64,000 nt of DNA from Ascarosepion bandense (GCA_037127315.1 JBBBDQ010000352.1:464501-528500); one strand, 5' to 3'; positions 1 to 11,239 are shown, numbered from the stretch's first letter. Notes: generated by a model not told the origin, from the letters alone. Program-made: numbers and translations.

Positions 1-536
1 ACATGATTTAAATATTAATGTAAAATAAGGCAATTATCTGAAGAAATAGATCCATAAATAGTTAGAGAGATAGATAAAATTGTCAACACACTCAATGTAT
101 CAATTAAATCACGATTTAATCTATTAGTCTAGACACTTAAATAAAGAACTCCAGTGAATCTAAAAATCTGTAGGTGTCAATCATCAGAGTATTTTTTTTA
201 CAGACATCATAGTGAGTATCTAAGCAAGACTTAATATTAGAACTGATAGAAAATGAGTGAGAACATTTATTTGTTGATATAAAAGGCTTCAAGAACTTGA
301 AGTTTTTGTTAATTATTTTTATGGTGTTGGTGTTGTCAGTAAGTATCCCCCCCCCATATTGTGAAGGTTGACAGGAATGTGACTTTAGATGTTTAATATG
401 AATGTAGCAATTACATTTTGACTATATTTCTGAAGAAGCCACAATAATTCATATTCAATGAAAAGTAAGAGTTTGTGGAGAGCCATCACCACCTACATCT
501 TTAAGTGACAAATTTAAAAAGAAATGTGGCTATATA
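1..536. other. AT-rich DNA with no recognised feature
   Basis: I see no coding segment, known repeat module or RNA gene here. The stretch is AT-rich with short homopolymers (a C run near 349-355). Its last bases begin the 42-bp sequence that is repeated on the far side of the adjacent Helitron. Confidence 0.5.
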
Positions 537-578
537 TGAGTCATACTGGTAACATATTAGTCATATAGTATCATAGAT
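537..578. repeat. 42-bp flanking direct repeat, left copy
   Basis: This 42-bp stretch, beginning TGAGTCATACTGG and ending TCATAGAT, recurs without a mismatch at 1478-1519 on the other side of the Helitron. The last base overlaps the element's first T. Confidence 0.9.
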
Positions 579-1052
579 CTAAACTTATTTATAAATGGAA
601 CTTTATCTGTGTGTCTGTGTCTGTGTGTCTATTACCTACAGACTCTGAAATGGCTGAACTGATTTGCTAGAAAATTTACACAGTTGTACTATAAGTATCT
701 GCGAGTGTTCTTAGCTAAGTTTTGTGTTGAGGTACCCCCGATAAGTATCGAAAATTGATAATCGAAAAAATCTGGTTATAGAAGGCGTGGTCTGATTTTA
801 ATCAAATTTGATACACTCATAGACAATGACATAAGAAATGATATTCAGAAGTTTCAAGATTGCAGTTCTTACAATAGTGCAAAAAATCGATTATATATAT
901 ATATATATATTAGACTATAGTATAATTAGACTGATTTTTCTCCAGTTTCTGAAAGGATTTTTCTGTTGCTGAGGTGATGTGTTATCCCCCATGGAAATTT
1001 TCATATCGAAATGATCATCCAACATCATTGAATTAATCCTTTTTTAATTTAT

Positions 1053-1088
<36 letters not shown>

Positions 1089-1477
1089 AGGCAAGATGTT
1101 TGTGTGTGTGTCTGTTTATCTGCCTGTATGTCTGCATATTTTTCAGCCCTTTTATTTTAGTTTTTGCTTTGGGTTTGGCTCTAAGTAGATATAATTGTAG
1201 TTCTTAGTCTCAGCCATGATACCATTTACTCAGAGGACTTATTTAGCTTTCAAAATTCAGTTTACAATGAAAAAAACTTATTTGATATCGATACCAGGAA
1301 ATCAAAATTTGACTTACATCCATTCATTTTTCTTTCAGTCTACGGTTTCACTTTAGCTAGAAACAACTATTGCTTTTTTAGTCTTTTGTGCCAACGTCTA
1401 AAGAGTCTGAGCTCCAGGACCATGGATTAGTTTTAAAGCTTTCATTACACCTGAGCAACGCCGGGCTATACTGCTAG
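578..1477 (+). mobile_element. Non-autonomous Helitron, long type
   Basis: The element starts TCTAAACTTATTTATAAATG after an A and ends in CTGCTAG before a T. These are the Helitron hallmarks 5'-TC and CTRR-3' inserted between A and T. A short hairpin of stem CYYG/CGGG (near 1451-1465) lies about 12 bases before the 3' end, as expected for a Helitron terminator. There is no Rep/helicase coding region, so it would depend on an autonomous relative. The interior carries a (TA)n tract near 1052-1088 that is shared by other copies in this window. The flanks are unusual: 42 bp are duplicated exactly on both sides. Confidence 0.82.
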
Positions 1478-1519
1478 TGAGTCATACTGGTAACATATTA
1501 GTCATATAGTATCATAGAT
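1478..1519. repeat. 42-bp flanking direct repeat, right copy
   Basis: Exact copy of 537-578, beginning immediately after the terminal CTAG of the Helitron. Helitrons are not known to make target-site duplications, so this is unexplained by the insertion itself. Confidence 0.9.
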
Positions 1520-1614
1520 ATATTATAGTTATGTTATGTGTATATTCTTTTTTATGTTCTATATTTTTTCAGTATGTGAGTGATTATGGTTCTCCACAAC
1601 TTCCATTTCTTTAA

Positions 1615-1895
1615 GAAACGTTTTTACTATCTCTCCCACACCCTATTATACTATTTACACCAACTGATTAGGTTGGTTACTCACTGTATCTCTCTGCTTC
1701 TCAATATGTTCTATGAGTGCCAAATCTTCTAACCCCTCTTTCCTTGTTATATGTCCTAAAAAATGTTTATAACTTCCTCTCTTATTGTAAGTATGTGTCA
1801 TTTTTGTTGCCATTTTCCTTAAGATTTCCTTGTTTCTCGCTTGTTCCATCCAAAGAATTCTCAGTATTCTTCTATAGAACCACAATTCTGTTTCC
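1615..1895 (-). pseudogene. RTE-like LINE, reverse-transcriptase C-terminal fragment
   Basis: On the minus strand this reads an open 76-residue peptide (1655-1885) that includes MWFYRRILRILWMEQ, then a short basic stretch, then FLGHITRKEGLEDL. That order is typical of the C-terminal tail of RTE-type endonuclease/reverse transcriptases, often annotated as craniofacial development protein 2-like. Five other pieces of the same tail lie in this window. It is 5'-truncated and lacks the catalytic domain, so it is a dead fragment. The clade assignment rests on motif memory only. Confidence 0.7.
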
Positions 1896-1974
1896 TTAAG
1901 TCACCATCTTTGAAGGAAGCGTCCTGTATCACCTGCTATAGAGAAATATTGATCTTATATAGTAATTCAATCTT

Positions 1975-2050
1975 TTCTTTTTTTTTTTTTTTTTTTAATC
2001 ATTTCATCACAAGCAAGGTGATAAAGCCATTAAGTCTGTTATGTCGTGAG
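1975..2050 (-). mobile_element. LINE 3' tail fragment
   Basis: A poly-T run followed by AATCATTTCATCACAAGCAA is the reverse complement of the conserved 3' tail of the window's main LINE family (CTTGCTTGGGGTGAAATGATTAAAA). Only the last ~75 bp are present. Confidence 0.7.
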
Positions 2051-2054
2051 TAAG

Positions 2055-2542
2055 AATAAATAACTCAACAACAGGAATAGGTTAATTGTTGTATTCCGTG
2101 AAAATAGTATTTACAAAGGTTATTAGTATCCAATACAAGAAAAGAGGTTAATTGTCTCAACTGTCGTAAGACGTAGTATGAGCAATGGGTACTTCTGGGT
2201 CGTCACCGGAAGTCTACGACTGACTTGTCGATCGGCTGCTCGGCACACTCTCTTACATAGATGCCACCATTACTTTACATAGTAATAGAAGAGTCCATTA
2301 TAGCCGAATACAAAGTCAAAAAGAATTATTGAGTGAGAGAGAACCTAAAAAAAAAATCTTATTGAGGAGGGAGGACAATAAAAGAACAGGAATTAATGAG
2401 ACAGAAAATGAGGATTGATATTGAATCTATATTTTTGGAAAAGCCAGAAGAAAATTTTACAAATTGGAAAGAATACCACAAATATTGGAGAGAAATGTTG
2501 AGGTGGGTGTCGATAATTATTTGTTTACTGCTTTACTTCTTT
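2055..2542. other. Unassigned stretch between LINE fragments
   Basis: No domain, repeat family or RNA gene recognised. It contains a locally more GC-rich patch near 2155-2260. Confidence 0.4.
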
Positions 2543-2905
2543 TTTTAATCATTTCACCCCAAGGAAGGCAGTATTGCAACTGATGTGCAGAGGGCTACAT
2601 TGTTACTTTTTTAGGCAGGAGGAGAGTGAAGACAAAGACAAACCAGCAACAGGGGATGAAAGAGAAAGGGCAAGAAAAGGATGTGAAGACAGTTGTGAAA
2701 GTAGAGAGAAAGGAACAGAACAAGATGCACGTGGTGATGTAGAAAGGGCTGGAGTTGGATAAGAGATGGGAATTGACTTTGCACTTAAGTTCCTGGAGTT
2801 TGTAGCTGTCAGGGAAGCAAGTATATGAAAGGGAGTTCCATAGGTGGGAAGCATGAGAAAAGTAACTGCTGGAATAGAATTGTCACCTGCATTTGGTTAA
2901 TCTAA
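2543..2905 (-). mobile_element. LINE 3' end, 5'-truncated
   Basis: The minus strand ends in the LINE family tail (poly-T then AATCATTTCACCCCAAGGAA on the plus strand). Upstream of it are the diverged codons for the last part of the reverse transcriptase ORF, recognisable by the antisense block around 2785-2860 that corresponds to the SFFSRTSRLWNSLP...NLQEFKCKVN region of better copies. Truncation within the C-terminal domain makes it non-functional. Confidence 0.75.
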
Positions 2906-2942
2906 ATGTAAAAGGGCCTTATCCTCTCTGCTATGATAAAGA

Positions 2943-2970
2943 CCATTGGGTGTGTGTGTGTATATAAATA

Positions 2971-3026
<56 letters not shown>

Positions 3027-3197
3027 CCCTCCTGTCACACTAATGAAAAGGCTCATTTCATTAGAGAGACAATTGCAAAGCAGCATTGACTTATTTCATT
3101 CGCTTTACTACCAGTTATAAAGCCTTTTGCCATGTGTTTGCTCTTTAACAGTGGCTTTTTTATTTTTTGCAATAATTATGTCATCAAGTAGTGAATA

Positions 3198-3236
<39 letters not shown>
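2943..3236. repeat. Dispersed repeat (family E) between (TG)n/(TA)n tracts
   Basis: A unit of about 200 bp (3027-3195) lies between TA tracts. It contains CTACCAGTTATAAAGCCTTT and TTTTTTGCAATAATTATGTC, both found again in the element at 31,783-32,375. Origin unknown. Confidence 0.55.
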
Positions 3237-3238
<2 letters not shown>

Positions 3239-3241
3239 TAT

Positions 3242-3290
3242 TTCTTCTCTATTATAATAAAGACCATTGTGTATTTGTGTGTGTAGTGCT
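3242..3290 (+). repeat. Helitron-like 5' terminus motif
   Basis: The motif CTCTATTATAATAAAGACC followed by a TG-rich run occurs here and near 2921, 29,033 and 32,362, each time beside a microsatellite. It resembles the TCTA...TATAAATGGAAC...TGTGTG start of the window's Helitrons, so it may be the 5' end of a third Helitron family. No matching 3' end was found. Confidence 0.4.
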
Positions 3291-3294
3291 GGAT

Positions 3295-3735
3295 TGCTAT
3301 GTTATATCTGTCCTTCTGTATGGCAGTGAATGTTAGACAATCTCTTCAAGGATGAAGAAGAAGCTTGAGGCTGCAGAAATGTGGTTTTACAGAAGGATGC
3401 TGAGGATACCATGGACATAGCCTGTGAGCAATAATGAGGTGTTGGAAAGGATGCAAATGAGAAGAAAACTCATACATAACATAAGGAAGAGACAGATAAG
3501 GTTCCTGGGACACATAATGAAGAATGAGGGCCTGGAGAATTTAATACTCACAGGACAAATAGAAGGAAAGTGAGACAGAGGAAAGCAGTGCAAGATCTAC
3601 TTGATAGGTCTGAGCAAATGGATGGTGGAGCGTGGTTTGGGAAAGATACCAAAAAGAAATATATTGAGAACGACAAGAGACAAAGCCAAGTGGAAATCCA
3701 TGATCACCTATGTCCTGAAGAGACATGGCACATGA
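3295..3735 (+). pseudogene. RTE-like LINE, reverse-transcriptase C-terminal fragment
   Basis: The plus strand keeps the codon series for KKKLEAAEMWFYRRMLRIPW followed by an in-frame stop, then VSNNEVLERMQMRRKLI, IRKRQIRFLGHIMKNEG and LENLILTGQIEG, which is the usual end of RTE-type reverse transcriptases. Frame is interrupted by stops, and everything upstream (endonuclease and catalytic RT) is missing. Likely an old 5'-truncated insertion. Confidence 0.75.
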
Positions 3736-3984
3736 AGAAGAAGATATATAAATATATTACACGCAAAGAACAAGTTGCAAAAACTACCAATGACATACCA
3801 AAAATGTAAAAGTACTTCATACTACCCAAGTTGGAAGAGCTGAATATAACATTTTGTTTTTTTCTGAAAAACCAAAACCAGCCACAACTCAAGTTTCATG
3901 CATTGTATGCAATCATCAGGCAGCCCACACATTTCGATTATAATTGTCATGAGAAGATTATTTTTTAGGAAAAATACAATGGAA

Positions 3985-4500
3985 AATCTGTAATGTGATC
4001 GATACCAACTTGGCAGATCGCCTGCAGTCACTCTCTCACCGGCGTGACGTGGCTTCCTTGTGTCTCTTCTATACTTTCACGGCTTCTGCTCCGATGAACT
4101 TAGATCACTGGTGCCCCCTAAGTACGAATTTGCATGAGATACTAGATTAGCAACTAGGTCCCACCCTTTTTACAGTGAAATTGATAAAATGTAACTGCAA
4201 TTTCTACTTCAACAGCTTCTTTTCTCACACTTCCCGCCTGTGGAATTCCCTTCCACATACTAGCTTCTCTGACAGCTACAATCTCCAGGAGTTGAAATGT
4301 AATGTCAATAGACACCTCCTAACACACTAACTCGCATCTATTCTCTCGAACATTCTTCCCATCTACATCCTTATCCATCTATCACCCTCCTTCTGACATT
4401 TCCTGTATCTAACCACTCTTTCTCATTACCTTCCCCTATGTAACCCCCTGCGCAATAGTGGCAGTGGAATGCCATGCCTTGGGTGAAATGATTAAAAAAA
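3985..4500 (+). mobile_element. LINE 3' end, 5'-truncated
   Basis: Begins in the RT C-terminal region (VIDTNLADRLQSLSHRRDVASLCLF-like codons, with frame breaks) and runs to the family tail with GGCAGTGGAATGCC...GGTGAAATGATTAAAAA at 4463-4502. Same subfamily as the long minus-strand copy at 8.2-11.2 kb. Confidence 0.85.
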
Positions 4501-4649
4501 AAATGAATCCAAATAATCATCATCATCATCATCATCTGTGGCAATCCAAAGAAGAAGGTGGTTAAGATTAAAGCACAATGTGACCTTGTAGGGTTGGTTG
4601 GCCATGTCTGGTACAAGGCTACTTCACAAACATAACTGGCACTCCCTAC

Positions 4650-6225
4650 ATTTAAAGATGCAGAATGTTTCTTGTTTATTAAAGAACAAAAATGGTCTTT
4701 TTTTTTTTTCTGTAATAATAAAATGATATTTAATAATTAAAATATTACATAATTTTTTTTTCCAAATGAAAAATACATAAGCTTATTGAATATTGCAAAA
4801 ATGATGGCATCTTTATTTGGAAGTAGATATGCTTGTGAACAACTTTTTTTTTGGAAAATGTAATATACTAAAAGTTGTTTAAGAACCAGTTTGGGTGATG
4901 ACCACCTGGATGATGTTATTAGTATTGGTTGCGAAGTGGTGATATTTCTAGTTACGCGACACTAATATAAGCATTAATATACTGCTGTATTATATATATA
5001 TATATATATAGTAAAAAGGACAAATTACATGGCAATAAAAAATAGGCATTTAATATAACATAAACAAGTACAATACACTAAGAATATTTAAGTATCTCCC
5101 AAAACAAGAAGAATGTTCATGTCCAAATGGATGAGAATGTTTTTAGCAAGAATAGATAAGAACTGATATACCGTTATGCCAGCAATTGCTTCCCAATAAG
5201 GCATGGAAGGGAACTCCCCAAGATAAAAAAGAATTCCTCAAAAGGGAAGACAACTGTTGTTCCCCTTAAGGGAAGACAACTATTGTCTCCCTACAATGTT
5301 TTGCTTTTTTCATCTATAAATATTTCACCTGATGTGGAGAAGTTGTCAAACAATAAGCAGAAACAAGTGTCTTGTTAAATAATTCACTACTTCTAACAGT
5401 ATTTCATTCGTAGAAATGAATTTGCATTTTTGGTTAATTGTGATAGTAAAATAAGGAACCTTGTTTAAGTAATATAACATTAACTTTATTTTTGTTTTTA
5501 AACCTCCAGACTAAGAAAGCTTTTTGGATGGAGTGATCTGAAGTTGAGACAATTATAGTACATTTAATATTGTGGTCCTCCTCCAAGAGACTGCAAAACT
5601 TTATGGCCTGTGCTCTTCAAAATGTTGCTGACCCATGACTTAAATGTAATTGAAAGATCAGAAATTAGGGAAATCTATGATTGACTAAATCTAAAAAGGG
5701 TATAACACATTAAAGAATTTATCTATTACAAATATTAGCAATGAAAAGTTCTTTCTGAAAATGTTTTAAATTCTTTTCAACCATTGTCCTGATTGTCAGT
5801 TTCAAATCTAACATTTTAATTGCATTAACAAAATTGCTTCTCATCATTTACCTAAAGTATAAATCTTTTCTGTAAGATTCAGTATTATTGGTTTTTAAAA
5901 GTTTTCTCTCTATTCTTTTGTTGGTTTATATTGTGTGAGGAAATAACTTAGACATGTTGTCTCTCAAATTGTCTGTAACTGTGGCAGTTGTTTTGTGCAT
6001 TTACTGAATACTACCTTTAGTTTCTTTCATTTTAAGACAAATATCACAAAGAAATCAAAACCAGATGATTGGCTGAAGATGCAAGTAGAATAGAAATATT
6101 TCTGAACTCTTCTCAAAGAAGGTGACATAAGCATGACTAATTCAACAACAATATCTGTTAAAGTTCAACAAAGAGTTTCACATTTAGGCTGTTATTTCAA
6201 ACTGATTTACTTTATGAATGTTGAT
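4650..6225. other. AT-rich stretch, no feature recognised
   Basis: Contains a (TA)n tract at about 4993-5010. Otherwise I see no coding segment, tRNA-like head, LINE tail or inverted repeat. Confidence 0.4.
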
Positions 6226-6229
6226 GTGC

Positions 6230-6695
6230 ATTGACAATATTTTCAATATTTATCAATATTTCTGAAATTAGGTATTCTAATTATTTACACTATTTACTCT
6301 GTTGCCCTTATCTTTATTGTCATATTCACTCCTTCAATATCTGTCTATATTTCCGAGATGAGGTATTGTAATTATTTACACTATTTATATTGTTTGGACT
6401 GTTCTCATCTTTGTTGCCATATTCACATTTTATTTGTTGTATACTCTGACCTGCTTAAGGATCTGTCTATATTTCTGAGATGAGCTATTGTAATTTGCAC
6501 TATTTACATTATCTGGACAGTTGTCCTCATCTTTGTTGTCATATTCACAATGTTTCAGTCATTGTGACTATGACAACTAAGATTAAGATCTGTCTATATT
6601 TCTGAGATGAGGTATTGTAATTATTTGCAATTACAGTATTTACACAAGTTACATCATTTGAACTGTTATCCTCATCTTTGTTGTCATATTTTCTC
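6230..6695 (-). repeat. Tandem copies of a SINE 3' tail (family C)
   Basis: Four irregular units, about 110-120 bp apart, each contain CTATATTTCTGAGATGAGG then an ATTTGGACTGTTGTCCTCATC-like block. Read on the minus strand these are the 3' module of SINE family C (AACAAAGATGAGGACAATAG...TACCTCATCTCAGAAATATAG). The same module forms the regular 11-unit array at 42.5-43.7 kb. No tRNA-like head is attached here. Confidence 0.7.
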
Positions 6696-6699
6696 ATGG

Positions 6700-7565
6700 C
6701 TGGTATTAATTTTAAGTGATTTTCAAGATGAGAAGAAATTTCTCTAAAATTGGAGAATACAATTATTTTTGTCAGGAAAAGTAGCTGAAGTGATAAAAAG
6801 GGGAAAATACAGATTCCAAGATACAGTGGGTGGGAAATGATTTTTCATAGGAGAAGTAAGCGAATTTATCAAAGCTAGTTACCTAAACATTGACAAAATA
6901 TTGTCAAATGGGTTTTGACAATATGTGACCCCAGGTCAAAGTACAGTCTTGAGGATTTCTTGTGTGTTGATAACCAGGATAGTTATAAGAACAGGTAGAC
7001 AATAACAGGGGGGGAAAATTCTTTTCGGAAGTCAAAATTGTTAAATGATATTACTTACATTTCATGATACTTAGATGTATATAGGGAGGGGTTAAATAGC
7101 AATCTAGTCCCTAAATTCAACAATTCAGTTTTCTGTCTTTTTAATAAAACAGGAATGGAAAATGACCAGCGATGAATTGAAGCCAACAAACTGAAATAGC
7201 TTACCACAAGAGAGATATTGCAAGAGACGGTCAGTCTAAATTCAACCAGCTGCAAGTTGAATAAACCATTGTCACATGGTGATATAGAACACAAATATTG
7301 TGCAACTGAAATACCAGCCAACTGATATTTCTTTTTCATTACTTAATTTTGATTTGCTTGTAATCTTGTATTTATTCAATACATATAAATCTGTATAAAT
7401 CTTCACAGTGTCATTGCAGTCTTAAATCTAGTTTTCATTATATACTAATCCCTTGTGTGTCTGGGCCAAGCTTGTCAAGGGACAGCAAGCAATCCTGATT
7501 TGGCTAATCCAAAATCAACAACACAACGTGGGTGGAATCGACCAAAGGTCAGGAAGGTTGGATGG
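6700..7565. other. Stretch without recognised feature
   Basis: A 94-codon open frame on the minus strand (7055-7339) shows no recognisable domain and has no splice context I can defend. No repeat module recognised. Confidence 0.35.
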
Positions 7566-7832
7566 ACTCAGCCAGGAGTTGTGTTATATTCACAATGTTT
7601 CAGCCATTGTACACTTCAACCTTCTTCAGATGATTAGAATTTTGAAGTAAACCCTTTATTTGGATAACTGGGATGGATTGTTCTTGTTTTGTGAGTCATA
7701 ATACTTTTGGATGTTTTAGTTATCTCCATTTTTTTATCACTGTTGTAGCCAGGTATTGAACTCAAAACTCTTTGGGTCATGTCATTGGATCTAACCAAAA
7801 CTTTTATCCACTGGGCCATGTATGCTCAAGAA
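7566..7832 (-). mobile_element. tRNA-derived SINE, family C
   Basis: Minus-strand SINE. The tRNA-like head is at the right: TGGCCCAGTGGATAAAAG (A-box-like, about 7805-7822) and GAGTTCAATACC (B-box-like, about 7752-7764). The body includes the CCTTTATT and CTGAAGAAGG blocks seen in other copies. The tail module at the left is short. Confidence 0.75.
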
Positions 7833-8015
7833 CCAAATCTTACATGTCTGACCAGGACCACAATACAGAAACATTCAAACTTCATCAGAGGTATGACAAG
7901 GAGAAAATAAGAGCCCCAATCTATTTGTAGACACTGCCCTGTGCTTTTGCAAGTAGAGATGTGAAAGATGGGCACTGATTTATTCAGCATTCTCTACCAA
8001 ATCCACAAAACAACT

Positions 8016-8194
8016 CTACTTTTTTTTTTTTTTTTAATCATCTCACCCCAAGCAAGGCATTCCACTGCCACTATTGCGCATGGGGCTACATAGGGGAAGG
8101 TAAAGAGAAGTAGTGGTTAGACATAGGGAATGTCAGGAGGAAGGTGACAGATGAGTAAGGATAGCGAGGATGAGGGTTGGGTAGATGGCAAGAG
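8016..8194 (-). mobile_element. Extra LINE 3' tail, duplicate of the neighbouring LINE end
   Basis: Poly-T then about 140 bp identical to the 3' end of the LINE that follows at 8195. The only clear difference is that this copy keeps an ~18-bp segment (near 8165-8187) that the neighbour lacks. Suggests a very recent duplication or a second truncated insertion on top of the first. Confidence 0.85.
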
Positions 8195-8370
8195 TGTTTT
8201 TTTTAATCATCTCACCCCAAGCAAGGCATTCCACTGCCACTATTGCGCATGGGGCTACATAGGGGAAGGTAAAGAGAAGTAGTGGTTAGACATAGGGAAT
8301 GTCAGGAGGAAGGTGACAGATGAGTAAGGATAGCGAGGATGGGAAGAGTGTTTGATAGAATGGGAGCAGG

Positions 8371-10512
8371 TTAGTGTGTTAGGAGATGTCTATTGACCTT
8401 ACATTTAAACTCCTGGAGATTGTACCTATTGTACCTGTCGCAGAAGCAATCGTGTGGAAGAGAATTCCACAGTCGGGAAGTGCGACGAAAGAAACTGTTA
8501 GAGTAGAAGTTATGGCTGCATTTTATTGGTTTCACTGTAAAAGGGTGGGATCTAATTGCTAATCTAGTATCTCGTTCAAATTCATATTTAGGGGGCACCA
8601 GTGATCTAAGTTCATCAAAGTAGAAGCTGTGAAAGTATTTATAGAAGAGACACATGGAAGCCACGTCGCACAGGTGGGAGAGAGACTGCAGGCGGTCTGC
8701 CAAGTCGGTATCTATCACATTACAGACCCTCCTCTGAACCTTATCGAGAAGTCCGAGGAGAACAGCAGGGGCACCCAAACAGATATGGCAGCAGTATTCA
8801 ATGCACGGGCGGATGGTAGATTTATAAATGTGCAGGATAGATTTAGACGGGAAAAACTTCCGGGCCCTACACAGAGAACCGACTTTCATAGCAGTGGATT
8901 TAGCAATAAATTCGATATAGTCATTCCATTTGAGGTCCGCTGAAAGTGTGAGACCAAGGAGGCGTAGTGTTTTACTCTCTGGGAGGCAAGCCTGGTCCAT
9001 GCTAATGGGAGGTAGGTGAGATTGTCAATGATGGTTAATTGAGAGTAGCTTCGTTTTAGAAGCATTAAAATTTACTAGCCATTTCTTACCCCAGTCCAGT
9101 ATGGATTGGAGGTCTTTTTCAATCTCGGCTGCGAGGTTAGCTTTGACGCCTACACCAGATTTTTGTAGGAGGCGAGAGTAAACTGTGGTGTCATCGGCGT
9201 ACAAACCTATTTGGGCTCTTATGGAATCAGGGAGATCATTAATGTATATCAGGAAGAGTGTAGGACCTAAGATGGAGCCTTGGGGGACACCTGCGTTTGT
9301 ATGGTAGTTCTGAGAGGCATGTCCATTTAATACCACCTTCATTGTGCGGTTAGAGAGGAATGACTGGACTAGTTCAAACAAATGTCCAGTTTTACCATAG
9401 CTCTACAGTTTACATAGAAGGCCAGCATGCCAAACTCTGTCGAACGCCTTAGATATATCCAATGCAACAGTTTGGGCTTCACCATTCCTGTCGAGTGCCT
9501 AGTATATGTACTCGGTGATGGTCGTTAGCATATCAGCAGTAGACCTGGTGAAGCAGAAACCATATTGCTTGTCCGAGAGGAGCCTGTGTGCTGTGAGATG
9601 CTGAACCACCTCAGTGTTGATAATGGCTTCGAACACTTTGTCAAAGATCGGAAGAAGGCTGATAGGGCGGTAATTTGCAGGGTCAGAGGGTTCTCCAGTG
9701 TTTTTAAATATAGGAACTACAGAGGAAGATTTCCAACAGGCAGGAAAGCAGGAAGCAGATAGGCAGAGGTTGTAGAGCTTAGAAAGGACAGAAGAGAGTT
9801 CAGGGTCACATCTCTTTAAGACTATGGTTGGGATTCCGTCACCACCACTCGCTTTGTGAGGGTCAAGTTTTAAGATTATCTTAGAGACAAGCAAAGGTGT
9901 AATGTGGATATCATTCAGTTGTGCCTCGGTTCTAGGTGAGAAGTCGGGTGTAAAAACTCCAGATGTGTCCAGACTCGGATTGTTCGAGAATCTGTGGGCA
10001 AAGCATTCAGCCTTATCTACTGGGGAGATGAGGATCTCGAATTTGTTGATTAGCGGGGGTATTGTGGACTTGCTCTTGTTAAGTACTCTTTTACAGAGTT
10101 GCCAGTAGTCTTTAGAGCTGAATTTAGAGCATGCTCTGCATTGCTTCATTCTGGCAGCAAGCAACATCTTAGCTTCGTTAAGTATCCTTTTACACTTATT
10201 ACGAGCTGAAGTGAAAAGGCGTCTGTTTTGGTCCGACGCGTAGTTACGATAGTCGGAAGAAATGATTCCAGTGGGCAATGGCAGCCGAGCAAGTGGGTGA
10301 GAACCATGGAGACGAATGAGATTTAAGCTGGAATTTCCTAGCAGGGATGAAGGCATCGATGCCAGCCTTAACCCAGGAGGAGACCTCGGATGCACATTCT
10401 TCGATGGGAAGACTAAAGACGTTGTTCCAAGGGATGTCACAGAGGAAGTCTCGGAACGAATTCCAGTCTGCTCTTTGATAGCAGTAGGATATTCTACTTG
10501 TCTGGGTTTCAT
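8371..10512 (-). pseudogene. LINE reverse transcriptase, three in-frame stops
   Basis: Target-primed reverse transcriptase. In minus-strand order: a linker with FTSARNKCKRILNEAK, the fingers motif NYRPISLLPIFDKVFE, LDISKAFDRVWHAGLL (catalytic Asp, near 9,420-9,470), GVPQGSILGPTLFLIYINDL and GLYADDTTVYS (catalytic YADD, near 9,180-9,215), then the C-terminal domain. The frame is interrupted by stops near 9,499, 9,405 and 9,025, all in the same frame, so substitutions rather than indels broke it. Upstream it must join the endonuclease frame near 10,250 by a frameshift. Clearly a relic, but a fairly young one. Confidence 0.88.
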
Positions 10513-11178
10513 GGGTTGGGCAGGAGTGGAGTGAAATATTGACGGACACTACAGTGTGGTCAGAGTTTCCGAGTGGGCAGAGTTGTCTGGTAGTGCAAGA
10601 GTCTGGGATGGAAGTGAAGCAGAGGTCTAGAAGTGAGTCCCTTCCGTTAGGGTTGTCGGAGAAACGCGTGGGGAAGTCCACTACTTGCGTAAGGGATTGG
10701 GTGATTGAAAAGTTCATGGTGTGGACACCAGCAGGGTCAGTGACAGCGTTCTTCAGCCACTTGGTGTGGTGGGCGTTAAAGTCACCAAACACGAATACAT
10801 GGTCAGAGGGATGGGAAGAAATGGCTTTGTCGATATTGTCAGAAATGATGTCAAGTAACGAACAGTCAGGGGAGGAAGGAGAGCGGTAGAGAAAGAAGAG
10901 ATAGCTAATCGAGCTGAGAAGTGAGAGGCAGAAGCATATGAAAGAATGATCTGGGGATTCAAAAGATGACACCCTAGCTAAAGGAAGGTGTTCGCTAACA
11001 TAGACACCAAGTCCATGCATATGAACATTGGAGTCCTTCCTGAAGAGGGGAAGGTAGCCAGCAACATAGATGAGGGGATAGAAGGGTTAAGATTAGTTTC
11101 ACATAGGGCTAATATATCAGGTGAGTTATTATGGAGGAATGAATCTACACTGAGGAAGTTGGTGCGGATATGATCCTG
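10244..11178 (-). pseudogene. LINE apurinic-type endonuclease domain, frameshifted
   Basis: The domain nicks target DNA to prime reverse transcription. Visible on the minus strand: ALCETNL near 11,110-11,135 (catalytic glutamate motif), VFVFGDFNAHHTKWL near 10,770-10,815, RDSLLDLCFTS and LGNSDHTVVSVNI near 10,535-10,600 (the SDH motif). The first part lies in another frame, with a shift near 11,040. The rest is open as a 258-codon frame, which leaves the reverse transcriptase frame at about 10,250. The catalytic motifs are present, but the two frameshifts rule out a working protein. Confidence 0.85.
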
Positions 11179-11239
11179 CTTTCCATCACAGAGCCAATGT
11201 ACTAATGAGGGAGTTTATGCTGACATAGGTATTCATAAT

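Larger units (their letters stand above)
8195..11178 (-). mobile_element. Jockey/CR1-like LINE, 5'-truncated
   Basis: Most complete non-LTR retrotransposon in the window. In minus-strand order it holds an EEP endonuclease, a reverse transcriptase, a C-terminal domain ending FKCKVNRHLLTH, and a 3' tail ending in GATTAAAA with a poly-A run. It starts inside the endonuclease, so ORF1 and the 5' UTR are absent. At least ten further pieces in this window share its 3' end, so the family has been active here. Clade assignment (Jockey/CR1 group) is from motif order and the A-rich tail, not from a tree. Confidence 0.85.

Noticed and set aside
7055..7339. 94-codon minus-strand open frame as a host exon
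   Set aside because: No domain, no convincing splice sites on that strand, and composition like the flanks.
8629..8943. 104-codon plus-strand open frame inside the long LINE, and similar frames at 9,565, 9,902, 10,316 and 10,539
   Set aside because: All lie opposite the reverse transcriptase or endonuclease coding strand and are shadows of it.
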